DNA of 64,000 nucleotides, taken from Whalleya microplaca. Its lineage: Eukaryota > Ascomycota > Sordariomycetes > Xylariales > Xylariaceae. This document shows, in pieces, positions 38,828-49,895 of this stretch. The notes under the pieces are model-generated. The model searched no databases and was not told where the DNA came from. It saw only the letters and a program-made list of their open reading frames with translations. The translations under genes and the position numbers were made by a program. The stretch is taken from the NCBI GenBank assembly GCA_022497155.1, contig MU385797.1:46379-110378 (forward strand). Direction: 5' to 3'. Every line of letters starts with the position of its first letter. Positions within the stretch are counted from its first letter, which is position 1.

Positions 38828-41800
38828 GGCTGCAAGATGAGGCCCTATCGAGTCGTGTTACACAAAGAGGTGAAGCCAATAAGACCGTCGCACCTTGTCG
38901 ACGGAAGAGCAACGGGATGATAATATCCCGGTCTACCTAACTAAAGACAGAGGAAGATTCTGGAGTTTCAAGTCCCGAGACTTATGTAAGTCTAAACCCT
39001 TAGTGTAGCGGTCTAGGAGTGAAAAATAGGTCTTCCTGCCGTGAAGACTCATGTCTAGTGAAATAGTAAACCCGCAAAGAACGATATCACGATCCACTTC
39101 GGGCGCTATGTGGGAACGGCACGATATGGCTAGGGCCGGATCGAGAATAGTAGTCTTGTTAGTCTTACTAGTCATATTAGTCTATGTGAGCACATCGGTG
39201 CGTAATCATTACTAACAATAGTGACGTTCACGAGTCTCAACGGTTCCCTATGAAAATCAGGCAGTCAGGATGGCGGATCTCGCATATGATGAAACTTCTG
39301 CTATCTTCGCTCAGTTCTAATGGGCTATTAGTCAGAAGGACCAATCCTTTTTGGGGGCAAATCTCTTCTCGGAATTCCGAGTAATCCTGGACAATAAGCG
39401 AGAGTACCATCAAGTACTCGGGTCTTAATAGTCTGTGATAATAACTCCGGCCACCGCAATTCCGTCGCCGCAGTCGCTGCGGTCGCTGCGGTCGCTGCGG
39501 TCGCCCTACTCGGCACTTTCACATTCTCCCCTGTATACTTATTGGGTCGTTTGCTAGAATTGGTGATGCCATGCTTCTAAGATGCTATAATTCGAATATG
39601 AGAATAGCGTGTCTAGCCTTTACAGTAAGGACTAAGCAGGTACATGTAATGAGTTTAATTCTCGCGTCGTACCGTCGCGTCATATCGCCGCATTGTGGTC
39701 TTGGGGGCTTCGGATGAGCCAAGACTTTGGTTGGTCGCACAGAACCATATCATCTTTGGGACGGTTGTACTTTATAGCCAATGGCTGCTTGATCAGTGAG
39801 GCGTGGCTTGCTCCGTCGTTTCGAATCGAAATGCAGCCGAAATGCAGCCCCTGACATCTGCATGCCATATAAATAACGTGCGTATGATGGATTCAGCTCA
39901 TTGCCCAGGATTGATCTGACTAAGATCGACTGCACGGGATGTGGCCGGGTTCTCTACCTACCCGTTCCGCGACGGCCGACCGATAAACTTTTTCTCTTGA
40001 GTAGGGGGGAGTGCGGCTGATATCTAGATTGATACCTTAGGTTGGTAGTTGTCAACCTTATTATGCATGTTCGTACCATAGGTTGGGTAGCGTAGTGGCC
40101 GGAATTTCCGTATTCGGAAAGCCCTCAGGTTGCATGCGGCTTTATTAAACCCCGGGGTTTGGGTCTATGCCATTTCCCATGTGACATGTTCTCGTGGCTC
40201 ATCCCACACGAATAGTACCAATTCAAGATATAGAGACTGCTTCGATATACATATATCGTCATTCCGGATATAAATGCCTCAGTACTTTTGTGATCAGTCG
40301 ACCAATTCTAATAGACCTCGTTACGATTAACGATTATTTTGGGTTTTAACATCGCCTCCATTTACATATACCCCCGCAGTAGTCAATATTGGTCCTGTGT
40401 TTCCTGTCTGTAATGACTTCAATATTGTGCCAGGATGTCGTTTGAAGCACCAATTTCGAAGCTCAGAAGTTGTTAAAAAGCACGGTGGTTTTGTCAGATT
40501 AAAACGGCATAATACAGGCCAGGCGCATAAATTTACACACAAAGTAGCACGAAGTGCAACTGAAATTTTCAGGGTGTCAAGTTCCCCGTCATTTCAGGAG
40601 CATAGCCATACATAGGTTCCGTTAGGCTTGAAATCGGTGTCAAAAGGACGGCCTTCAGGATCATTTTTGAGCATGGAGAAAGACTATGGTCAAACTATGC
40701 GGGTTGATAGAACGTTGACCTGATGCGTGTTGTTATGGATAGGACGTACTTGATCTCAAGTGATGAGGCCCGGGCAGATTCTTACCAGCAACGCCTATAT
40801 GGTTGTACATACCTCGTCATCGCCCACATCGATGGCCTGATCCGTTTCTGCTTATGGCGTCGGCAGGCCATGCGCTCTATGCAATTTCGGTTTTCAAATT
40901 TTGCTAGACGTCGGCATCTTCGAGGTGGGCATGGAATTTGCGGTGAAACGAGCACTCACTCGTCGCAAGCGCACGGTACGAGTCACTTTGCCAGAAACGT
41001 GTACCGGGGACCACCCATATTATAAGTCGCACATGATGCGTGTCGCGTTTGCACTCACCCCCAGCTTCCGAGACCCGTAGAGACACCAATGGGAACCCCT
41101 TATCGATCTCGGGATAACCGTCGATTAACTCCGGGCTTAGTCGAGGGCATCTCTTGATTTAGGAAATTGTCGCGTAGAGATTCGATTCGCGTCCACGAAG
41201 ACCACCGAGACTCGAAATCAAACCAACTCGGCATACCGACTGGACCATTCCGCGCGCGGATACTGCAGGGTTCCGATCCGGCGGCATGACGCTGGGGCAT
41301 GGCGTGACCGTCCCGCGAGAAATCTGTTCTCCTCCCGCGGGCGGTAAGACGATCGTTGGGTACGGACACGCGTGGTGCAAGACGGGAGTTTCCTTCGTCA
41401 CCCACCAGCAAACGCTCCGGATGGGGAGCCGATCGTGACACGATCTAGGATACAGACATCCCGTAGCCCCAAAGGGCTGGGGACGTTAAAACCGACACAC
41501 GTGTTTGTGTATCGCTCCTGTTCGCACTTGATTTATCGTCGGAAACCCTGCCTTCCAGTCATCAGAATGACTCCTGTTTGCAATACTCTGACCAGACCCC
41601 CTGAGGAATGCAGGTTCTGATCAGACGGGAGGGGGTAACGCGCGTAGTTGCTTCTCTTGGTGGGGTCTGATTTGTTTGTGTTGATGTTTCCTACTAATAC
41701 GTACGTCCTATTCGACACCAGTATGGGACGTCAGGCATAGAGCAAACCTACTGACTACCTCACTTCCTCGGATGAACTTGGATCTGGTGATGTGGAGGTA

Positions 41801-41967
41801 AGTGCGAAGGTCGTTATTTAAGAGCACGACTGCGTGCTGTTGAAATCTACATACGAGGTCAGGTCAGGTCAAAGTTAGTTTGTATCACTTCTTTTCAACA
41901 TCAATAATATCAGCACAACCTCAAGAACGTTCCTAGCCTTTCAGACTACTGTTGTTCATATTCAAAT
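38828..41967. other. Intergenic region of 3.1 kb with no supported gene
   Basis: It contains a 9-bp minisatellite (39464-39505) and short frames in several phases (for example 41100-41441 on the minus strand and 40723-41025 on the plus strand) with no family motifs or splice logic. The divergent promoters of the transporter (-) and the SnoaL-like gene (+) must lie at its ends. Confidence 0.5.
39464..39505. repeat. GTCGCTGCG minisatellite
   Basis: Four full 9-bp units (one GTCGCCGCA, three GTCGCTGCG) and a partial fifth. The minus-strand frame through it gives an Ala-Ala-Thr repeat and is not a gene. Confidence 0.9.
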
Positions 41968-42011
41968 ATCAATCAATCAACCAACCAACCAATCATTCAT
42001 TCATTCATTCA
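41968..42011. repeat. Tetranucleotide tract in the 5' UTR of the SnoaL-like gene
   Basis: Consecutive runs of AATC, AACC and ATTC units lead directly to the ATG at 42014. Confidence 0.85.
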
Positions 42012-42013
42012 AC

Positions 42014-42867
42014 ATGACTTCGCCGCGAGACCCCCATGCAAAGGTGTATTCCCACGTCAACGGCACGACGAGTGATCTCCTGGACCGATTCGCCGTCTCA
42101 GAGATGTGCAAGGGCTGGCCCGTATATCGGGATGCCTCCGAATGGAAAAACTTCCGGTCCCTTTTCTGTGACGATGCCTATGTCTGGACCAGTCAGTCAT
42201 TCATAACAGCCAATCTATATGTACCTAGACCTAGGCGTTCTCTATCGACTAACCAGCGTGTATGTGTGCAGCTTGGAGCAAACGGCAAACCATCGACGGA
42301 TTCATTCAGAAGTCCAAGGAAGGCAAGGCCGACGGCAACTTCATCATGCACCGCGAGTGCGGGACCACGGTCGAACTCAACCCGACCACACAACGCGCGG
42401 TCGGAAAGATGAAGGCCACAATCACACAGCGCTTCTCTCTCGGAGCCGCAGGCCCCCCCGGCGTCGACCCCGTCGTCTTCGACGTGGATTGCGACAGCCG
42501 GTTCCATTTCTTCTGCTTCAAAGACGCAGAAACCGGTGCGTGGAGGGTCAAGTATGTCAAGCTAATCTACGACAAGGACAAGCTTGTCCCGGTCGACGGC
42601 AAGACCTTGCCCACGTTCACCAGCGAGGTGCTCGAGAAGTACCCGGTAGGCTACAGGTATCTCGGCGCAGCACAGAGCATGCTTGGGCACGATATCGATG
42701 TGGCACTCCCCACCATCCAGGGTCCAGAGTCTGGAGCTGCTCACCGGCGTTGGCTCGACTTGTACGAGGCAGTGGAGCAGTGGCTCGAGGGTGCTGAGGA
42801 CGTCGACTTGACGACGGAAAATGGGCAGGGCACTTCGAATGGAAAGGATCACAAGAATGGTCATTGA
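42014..42867 (+). CDS. SnoaL-like / NTF2-fold domain protein
   Basis: A single-domain protein of the SnoaL-like, cone-shaped NTF2 fold. In fungi this fold is used by cyclases, dehydratases and uncharacterised proteins; no specific reaction can be assigned. Exons 42014-42191 and 42272-42867 join at VWT|WSKRQT to give 257 aa. The N-terminal helix region (DLLDRFAVSEMCKGWPVYRD) and FRSLFCDDAYVWTTW are typical of SnoaL_4-type entries, where a small exon precedes the sheet region. MHRECGTTVEL, TITQRFSL and DCDSRFHFFCFK are the beta strands. WLDLYEAVEQWLEGA is a C-terminal helix, followed by a short polar tail. A scytalone-dehydratase function is not supported: I could not match its catalytic His/Asp set. 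Confidence 0.78.
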
Positions 42868-43949
42868 GCAAAAGTTGAAGATGGAAGTGAATTCGTTTAG
42901 TCTTGCCAAAGATAAAGTAGCCGAGGAGCATTGGTGACCTGCATAAAAATGGTGTTGATGGCGAATTGGAGTTGGGCGATGCGTTTAGAAAGACTTGTGG
43001 GTGACCACAAGCTTATTATAGACAGACAGAGCATAAAACCTAGAATGTAAGTACAGGCGAGTTCCTAAACCTCGTTCACAGAAGAGTACTTTATGTTATT
43101 GAGGCTTCTTGGTATCGGTACTTCGTGAGGAGCCCCTAAAGGATGCTACTGTGAAGGTCTATATTACATGCAGGTATCATCTACCGCCATAACACGTAGA
43201 TCCACTGAGAAGACGAGCGAGTTGATGAATCCCGGATAGTCAAGGGGTAGGCAGTTTGGAAGCTGGGGCATTTTGCATCAGAAGTATGGGCTTGCCTTTC
43301 CAACGTCCTATCTTTTCTTTTCCAAACTCGAACCTGGGTTACCAATTCGATGCATGCTCAACGCAGAGGATAATGTATATCTTCTCTTCTTGCTCTTTCC
43401 ATCTCTCGTCTACACACGGTGTAGACTGTCGCCTTGATGCCCAGGGTGCTGCTGTTTCGAAATACAGTTGAGGAAGCTATCTTATGGTCGCAATGTATGA
43501 TGGAGCCTGTCTAATGGAGATTGACTACAAGTTCATGTTCATCTTTACTGTAGACGTATGATCTACCTCCTGGAGGCAGCTTTCCATTTCATCCATTGGT
43601 CATTGAGCAACAATTCACGTATGCTGCCAATGCCATTAAGAACCACAACACAAGTCCCACAAGCCTCAGAGCAAAAAGAACCCAGATAGTCAGATAAAGT
43701 TATCCCATCGTGTGTTATGTGCATTCATCTATATATGAACCGTGTATGCGAAGCGGCCATTGCCATGGCCTCATCATGCCTCGGTACCCAGACCACTCCA
43801 AGTTAAGCCATGCAAACCACCCCATGTAAGGCACCTGAAGCACCACCTGCACTAAAGTGCCTCGACTATCTGCACTAAAGGCTCGAGATACCGATTTGTG
43901 TGTATATACATTCCTCCAATAGGCCTCGATCTGCAATGTGAGCTACAAT
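42868..43949. other. Intergenic gap between convergent SnoaL-like and Elg1 genes
   Basis: Both genes end here. Short frames (43256-43471 plus, 43715-43936 minus) have no recognisable features. Confidence 0.55.
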
Positions 43950-46900
43950 TCAGTCAGAGCTCGCATCCGTGGCCCCTTCCGGGCTCTGCACTGCACTGCT
44001 TCCGCCGCTCTGCTCGCCCGTAACCTGGGCTGTGAGCACATCCCAGCCTTTGCCACCCGTCCGCATGACGAGGTGCGGGTTGACCTCCGCTGAGAAGTAC
44101 TTCTCTCTTCTTGTACTTGCTCTAGAGCCGCCTTCTAGAGCCGAATACGCGCTCCGGGTGTTGCGCATCCGCTTCCTGCCCGGCCTGCCACCCTCGCTGA
44201 GAATATTGCTGCGGAGGAGACGCTCCTGCTGGAGCCGTTGATCATACGCTACAATGCTGCGCACGTAAGGAGCTACGTCCAGGCTGATCGTCTTCATAGG
44301 GCGGTCGAATACCGAGGGATCGAGAGAACTCGTAGCCAGAACCTTTTCTGAGGCAGCGATGGGGTCGAACGCAAGGCTGTAATCCATTCGTTTAACGGCA
44401 GGTTCTGCTTGTAGCGTTCTGCGGATATGCTTCTTAATCTCACTTGTGATTCTCGTTTCGTTCAGAGGCTTCCAGAGGTCTGAGCCCCCACAAATGGGTT
44501 GGACGTCTCTCAGGCGCGCTCGAGCTAGACCACGCATACTGGTAGATATGTCGCAGCTAGTTGTGTCATATCGTGTAACAGGCATGACCTCTAGCAACGG
44601 ATGACCAACGATAAAATCCTCCTTGCTTTTCGCTGGCAGGTTGGGAATGGCGGTATCCATAAGATCCTGGTTTGGCTCGAGCGAAAAATCAACCGACCTG
44701 GCAATATCGACATCACTCGCAAGGCTTGTGAATGAATCGATCGATTCCAGAAGGGCAAGGCGATCTCGAGTTGAGCAATCTTGCATCGTAGCTGTCGATG
44801 AGTACGAACCGAAGTCGTCACTTGACATGGGTTCATACATATCGAAGGACCAATTTTGCCAGCTTTGCTGATGCAATTCCTCTTCCGGCGAACGAGATGA
44901 CGATCCACCGACCGCTGAATCTCTGCTAAGCCAGCCCATGCCGCTTCGATACGTGTTCTGGCTGACCACCCGGATTCTGTCGCCATGCGCGTCAATATCC
45001 CGGCCTCTGGGCCACCTTGGGTAAAACCAGTTGAAGCCTCCTTTCTCGTCGCCCACTCCAATTTGACACCAATAGTTGAGCTCGGTGATCGAGGAACGGA
45101 GGTCATGACCGCGCGAGTCGTAAAGCGACTCAATCGCGTCTCTTTGTAGAGCATGGCCTTCGTTTGCGGCAATCAAAAGCAGTAGATCAACCGCTAGGTC
45201 CTTTGGGGGACTGGAAAACCGAAAAATGCCATATAGGGTGAGGTTCTGAAGTGGGAGCAGAGTCTCATCATTGCAGGTCATGATGAAAGGACGCTTGGAC
45301 TGAGAAATCATAGAAATCACAGTGGCCCAGAATTGCTTGTCCTCCTCGTAGAGGATATCAACTTCTTCTAATAGAATGAGAGACTGCTTCTGGGCCGTGG
45401 GCGGTTTCTTGGTGTCTCTCAAGCTAGACGACCCTGCCGAAGCCGGGCGGTCTGTCTCCTTGGCAGGGGGTTGAACCTTGGTGGATTTGGACTTGAAGAA
45501 AGCTGTCATCATTCCTTGTTTGCCAGATTTCAAGTCTCGAGTGGTCTCATCCTCAGTAGGCGCTTCGTCTTGGATATCTCGTTTCTGCTGATGCTGAACG
45601 AGATGATTTCGAGTCATGTCCCCAACCTTTTCGAGGATATCTTTGCCGTTTCTTCGACTACCCGCATTGATTTCAAAAATTTCGAAGTCAAGCTCTTTCG
45701 CGATGGCATATACTGTAGCAGTCTTGCCGCAACCGTGCGGACCACTTAGGACCACAGCATTGGCTAAGCGACCGCCATCACGGGACCCCCTTCGCGATGT
45801 AACGCCCCCAGAACGTACGACTGTCTTCTTCACGTTGCCCTGGTATCCAGCTGCCGTCCAATCGTCTTCCCCTTCGGAGATTTCATCCATTACGTCTCCT
45901 TCGTCGTCGCTGGAAACAACAAAACCTTCTAGCTTCTTGCGCTTCCGCCTCTTCTTGACTGGGCCGATAACCTTGGACTTCGTTCCCATTTCAGTAGTGC
46001 CGGTATGCACGGACAGAACCTTAAGGCTTTGCAGCCAGTCGCGCAACAGCTCAGCCTCGCGACTAGTTTGGAGGACTCGTTCTGCCGAAGAGGGAGCATA
46101 TTTCTGAGCCCACGCGGTTGCCTCACAGGTTGATCTATCGAAAGCAGATAGCGTCTTCTCGATAGAATCGTACGCCTGGGTGATTGCTGGGTGTGACTTT
46201 GAGCGGTTAGATTGACTATTGAGAGTTCTCAATTCGCGAGCAACGCGGGCTTGCAGGGCCTTGCCGCTTTCAAAATGCCTCGCGGGGATATTCAACAGCG
46301 GTGATGGCGGTTGGAAGTGATCATCATTGAGTGCCTTCAATTCTTCGGCTCGATCTTTCAATTTCAGATTTGAAGCGGTATACTGGAGGACGGACTCGGA
46401 CTCTGCTACCTGGACTTGGTGCCCTTTTGCTTTCCGCTCCCTCGCAAGAGCGGATGACGGCGCCTCGCTCTCTGAACTTAGGGAAGGTAGCACATCGTTA
46501 CTGTCGCCGCGTACATGAACCATCCCGGCCCACGGCCAAGCTGGATATTGTGCGCCGGGCACCTTGAGTCCCCCAGCTTTCATGCCGATACTGGGAAGAT
46601 TGAATTTGAGAGGTGGCCGGGCGTACTTTGGCGAGCAAGGGGTCGAGGTGAAGATAGTGTGCCTCTTCACCGGCGAGGCCTTCTGCTTCTCCTCAGTTAC
46701 AGCATTCGTCTTCGACTTTTCCAGGAAAAACGGATGAGTGACCTTCTTTAGCGTATCCTTCTTCTTCGGTGTCTCCTTCGATGCCAATGACTGTTTTTTT
46801 GGGGTGTGTTTCTTGGGTGTAACTGTATGTTCGGGAACGGATTTGGCGGTGTCGTCGCTAGGGGGTGGTGTGCTTGCCATGGTAGTAGGGTTATCTGCTG

Positions 46901-47660
46901 GTGCGGGCGGTTCTGTGCCCAAGAGGACTTTGGTGATCTTCTGACCGATTCGCAATCTAGAGACATCATCATCAACTCCATATCGTATAGAAATCATAAG
47001 GGTCTTCGGCTTGCGACCCCGTTTTCGACCGATCCTGATCACTGGTGAATCTGCTGGAGTAGGGAAAGATTTGGGTTTCGGAGGAGAGCCAATAGTACCG
47101 GTTTTGGGATTGAACTTCAATAGCTTCTGCGGCTTAGGGGCAGGATCTGGGCGGCTGGTGTCGCGCTTGTCCGCAGCTGTGTGGTCACTGTTGATACTGG
47201 AGGGATTGCTGGGTGCTTCGAGTTGGGTCAAACGCACATCCGTCTCTTGCAAAGGTGGCTGTTCCACGTCCATTGGATCGCCAACATTCTCAGCTCCATT
47301 GCCATCATCCTTCCGACCAAAGTGGTTCACAATGCTAGCACCGGCAGATACTCGAGGTTGCCGTCTAGATCTTCGAGCCCTTCCTGTAGCTTTTCGCAAG
47401 TGGTTTGAGGGGTCTGTCTTGCGACGCTTCCTCCTGCGGATGGGTGGCTCACCCGTATCTTCGCCTTCATCCTCATTATCATTGTCGACAGATCCAGAGG
47501 CCTTGTTGGAATCGGGACTGCATGAGGGATCGGGTGTGACAGGAGTAACGGAAGTAGAGGGGTCGTTGGTCGATAGAGTCTTTGGCATAGAGAAGAAGGG
47601 GTGTAGTTTCTTGTTGCTGATGTCACCGGTATCGATGTCGACTTGAGCCATGGTGACCAT
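43950..47660 (-). CDS. elg1: Elg1/ATAD5-type clamp-loader large subunit
   Basis: Large subunit of the alternative RFC complex that unloads PCNA from chromatin after replication; it acts in the nucleus. It is a single exon of 1236 aa; the ATG at codon 4 (MAQVDID) is an equally good start. Residues 1-600 are low complexity and basic, with KRRKRRKTDP-type nuclear signals. The AAA+ core holds Walker A GPHGCGKT at about 639 and a Walker B-like LILLEEVDILYEED at about 767, then PFIMTCND (sensor 1 region) and the helical lid DLRSSITELNYWCQIG. Two copies of HPFF, at 20-23 and near 310, sit in KLHPFFSMPK and VTHPFFLEKSK. They resemble short PCNA-interaction motifs but lack the canonical Gln. Rad24 and Ctf18 are the alternatives; the LEEVD box and long N-terminus favour Elg1. 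Confidence 0.85.
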   Translation of the reverse strand: MVTMAQVDIDTGDISNKKLHPFFSMPKTLSTNDPSTSVTPVTPDPSCSPDSNKASGSVDNDNEDEGEDTGEPPIRRRKRRKTDPSNHLRKATGRARRSRRQPRVSAGASIVNHFGRKDDGNGAENVGDPMDVEQPPLQETDVRLTQLEAPSNPSSINSDHTAADKRDTSRPDPAPKPQKLLKFNPKTGTIGSPPKPKSFPTPADSPVIRIGRKRGRKPKTLMISIRYGVDDDVSRLRIGQKITKVLLGTEPPAPADNPTTMASTPPPSDDTAKSVPEHTVTPKKHTPKKQSLASKETPKKKDTLKKVTHPFFLEKSKTNAVTEEKQKASPVKRHTIFTSTPCSPKYARPPLKFNLPSIGMKAGGLKVPGAQYPAWPWAGMVHVRGDSNDVLPSLSSESEAPSSALARERKAKGHQVQVAESESVLQYTASNLKLKDRAEELKALNDDHFQPPSPLLNIPARHFESGKALQARVARELRTLNSQSNRSKSHPAITQAYDSIEKTLSAFDRSTCEATAWAQKYAPSSAERVLQTSREAELLRDWLQSLKVLSVHTGTTEMGTKSKVIGPVKKRRKRKKLEGFVVSSDDEGDVMDEISEGEDDWTAAGYQGNVKKTVVRSGGVTSRRGSRDGGRLANAVVLSGPHGCGKTATVYAIAKELDFEIFEINAGSRRNGKDILEKVGDMTRNHLVQHQQKRDIQDEAPTEDETTRDLKSGKQGMMTAFFKSKSTKVQPPAKETDRPASAGSSSLRDTKKPPTAQKQSLILLEEVDILYEEDKQFWATVISMISQSKRPFIMTCNDETLLPLQNLTLYGIFRFSSPPKDLAVDLLLLIAANEGHALQRDAIESLYDSRGHDLRSSITELNYWCQIGVGDEKGGFNWFYPRWPRGRDIDAHGDRIRVVSQNTYRSGMGWLSRDSAVGGSSSRSPEEELHQQSWQNWSFDMYEPMSSDDFGSYSSTATMQDCSTRDRLALLESIDSFTSLASDVDIARSVDFSLEPNQDLMDTAIPNLPAKSKEDFIVGHPLLEVMPVTRYDTTSCDISTSMRGLARARLRDVQPICGGSDLWKPLNETRITSEIKKHIRRTLQAEPAVKRMDYSLAFDPIAASEKVLATSSLDPSVFDRPMKTISLDVAPYVRSIVAYDQRLQQERLLRSNILSEGGRPGRKRMRNTRSAYSALEGGSRASTRREKYFSAEVNPHLVMRTGGKGWDVLTAQVTGEQSGGSSAVQSPEGATDASSD

Positions 47661-48285
47661 GATAGGGAGAGCGACAGTGACGGCGATAGTGATGAGAGTC
47701 GTGAACAGGGCACCAAGTTACTCTGAAAGATATCGCGAAAGATGTTCCATTGCTAGTAAAAGTAGAATCGACGGCAATAAATGGAAACGTTGTAACAGCT
47801 GTTGGATAAATAATTCTTACGGCATAATCATGGGCGTGATCATGTCCATACCTTAATCATGTGGTCAACCAAGAGGTACATGTAGTTTGTAGCTTGAAGA
47901 GAGGTGCCCAGGTGGGAGGCTACGATGCACGATGTGTGATGTAGGTCAGCAGGTCAGGTAGCACCTTCAATTGTATGAGGTACGCAGGTAACCCCAGCCA
48001 GAGTTATTAGCAGGAAGTCGCGTCTGATAGTCGCGTCAGTCGCGAACTCATCATTGAAATCAATTGGGACAGGACCCACCTGCCTACCTTAGCAGGTACG
48101 GAGTACAAAGGTACATATATACAACATACATTAGGTAAGCGGGGGCTGTCCGTGTGTCAGGATATGTGATCTATTAATGTATTGTATTGTTATAGTTATT
48201 AAGGTCTAGGCTAGTACTAACAGTGGGTACGATAGGAATACTATAGTGTGTAAGGATTACGTAACAATATGCCCCCCGCTGAAAA
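47661..48285. other. Upstream region of the Elg1 gene, ending at the RIP boundary
   Basis: Normal composition with repeated AGGTA/CAGGT words around 47890-48120. It carries the Elg1 promoter and, at about 48285, passes within a few bases into TA-rich DNA. No gene is visible. Confidence 0.55.
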
Positions 48286-49699
48286 GACGATGCCTTTATT
48301 GTTAATAATAATAAAAAAAATATCTATTATATAATAATCCCGAATAATGCTTTTAATAATCTTAATAAAATAATATACGTGTAATAAAATATTTTAATTT
48401 TAATATTTTAATATGTTATTTTACTAGCTTTTTTATTTTATAATCCGCTAATAAACTTCCTGCTTTATTTTTAAGGTTTTTAAGCGTAAGCTAACGAGTA
48501 TATTTATTGCCTAGTTTTTAATACTTTATAAAATAACGTTTTTTAAATACGTCTTTATTTATAATTTTTTTGCTATATATTTTTATATAAACTTTACTTA
48601 TATATAAAAACGTATAGCTAAAAATATTTATAAGCGGTATTAGTTCGAGATAATCTATAAATATAATATTATAAATTTTATAATAATTAAAAAAGTTTAA
48701 GTAATAAGCCGATCGGTTAATGCGCTTAACGATTATATATAAGCTTACGTATTATTAATTTATTTTTTTATTAAAAACAGTTATTTTAGGAATATTATAA
48801 CCCTTATATAATTAAAGAAACATTTTTTAACTAACGTTAAAAAATAAAAGTTAACGTTTTATATTATAATATTTTTTAAATAAAGTTAAAATAATTACGA
48901 TAACGTCGTAAATTTTTAACCTCGATAATAAAAAACGGGTGCGGGATTTAAATCTTAAAATATTAGAAATAAAGTTAGGTATAAAGTTATATATTACCTT
49001 AAGCGGGCTTGCTTTAATGGTTAAAAATTTAGCGTTATTTATCTCGAATTAAAATTTAAGCAAGACTTTAGTTTATTTATTAAAATCTTTTATAATATAA
49101 AAGTAATATTTTAGCGTTAACTTTATTTATAAAATAAATCTTTCGCTTTATCCGTTAATAAAAGGGTAATACGCGGTTATATATATAAAGTTTATCCCAA
49201 GTTAAATCTAGATTTACTTTTATAAGTTTGCTAGGAATTTTAAGTCGCGGTTACTAAGTATTACTTTAGGAATGCCTTAGCTAATAAAAAAAATATATTA
49301 ATTAAACCATTTGCCCATTATTAAATAGTCTAATTATAGCGTTTAAAAATAAGGTTTATAGCTTTAGTTAATTTATATATAATAACTAAAATTACGTTTA
49401 TCCCTATTTAAAATTTAAATAACCTAAACGTAATGTTAATAGTTAGGGTATAAAATAGGCAAAGAGGCTTTATAATTAGCTATAGCGATTTATACGGCTT
49501 ATAATATTACGTTTTAAAAATTAAATATTCCGGGTAAAAGTTTAAATATTTTAAAAATTCCTTTTTATTAATTACAAATTAAATAAAGTTTTAGCTAAGT
49601 TTCTTATAGCCGAAATGGTTTTTTCCGTAAATTAATTCGAAAATGTTTTAGTAATAATTTTTTAAAATATATAAACGATTTAAAGTTTTTAAGGTTTTT
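48286..49699 (-). mobile_element. Ty3/Gypsy relic with integrase, minus strand
   Basis: Minus-strand translation reads VILSNRDLKFLANL near 49270-49230 and AYYPFING*SERF near 49180-49141. These are the integrase core words SDRDPKF and AYHPQTDGQSERF after RIP-type changes. No LTR was found. The element at 49705 is inserted into it. Confidence 0.7.
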
Positions 49700-49704
49700 T
49701 AAAA

Positions 49705-49895
49705 TGTAATAGGCTGTGCCGTAGTGGGGAATATCGGCGATTATAAGCCGATATAGCAGTATAGCTCTCGAGAACTAGTATAAATACTCTCGAGCTATAT
49801 CGATATACCTTTTTAATTTTCTTTTTTTCTTTAGTTAAAAAATAAATACTTATTTGGCATTATAAAATTGCATTTTAGCGTAATAACCTTTTATA
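49705..49895 (+). repeat. 5' LTR of the second Gypsy element
   Basis: It begins TGTAATAGGCTGTGCC and ends CCTTTTATA (CA changed to TA). It contains the inverted words CTCGAGA and TCTCGAG. Confidence 0.9.

Noticed and set aside
39328..39522. Minus-strand frame with Ala-Ala-Thr repeats
   Set aside because: The repeat is only translation of the 9-bp minisatellite at 39464-39505.
41100..41441. 113-codon minus-strand frame in the intergenic region
   Set aside because: Composition looks random, overlapping frames exist in other phases and no domain is visible.
47011..47646. 211-codon frame on the plus strand
   Set aside because: It is the antisense shadow of the low-complexity N-terminal part of Elg1 and has no independent motifs.
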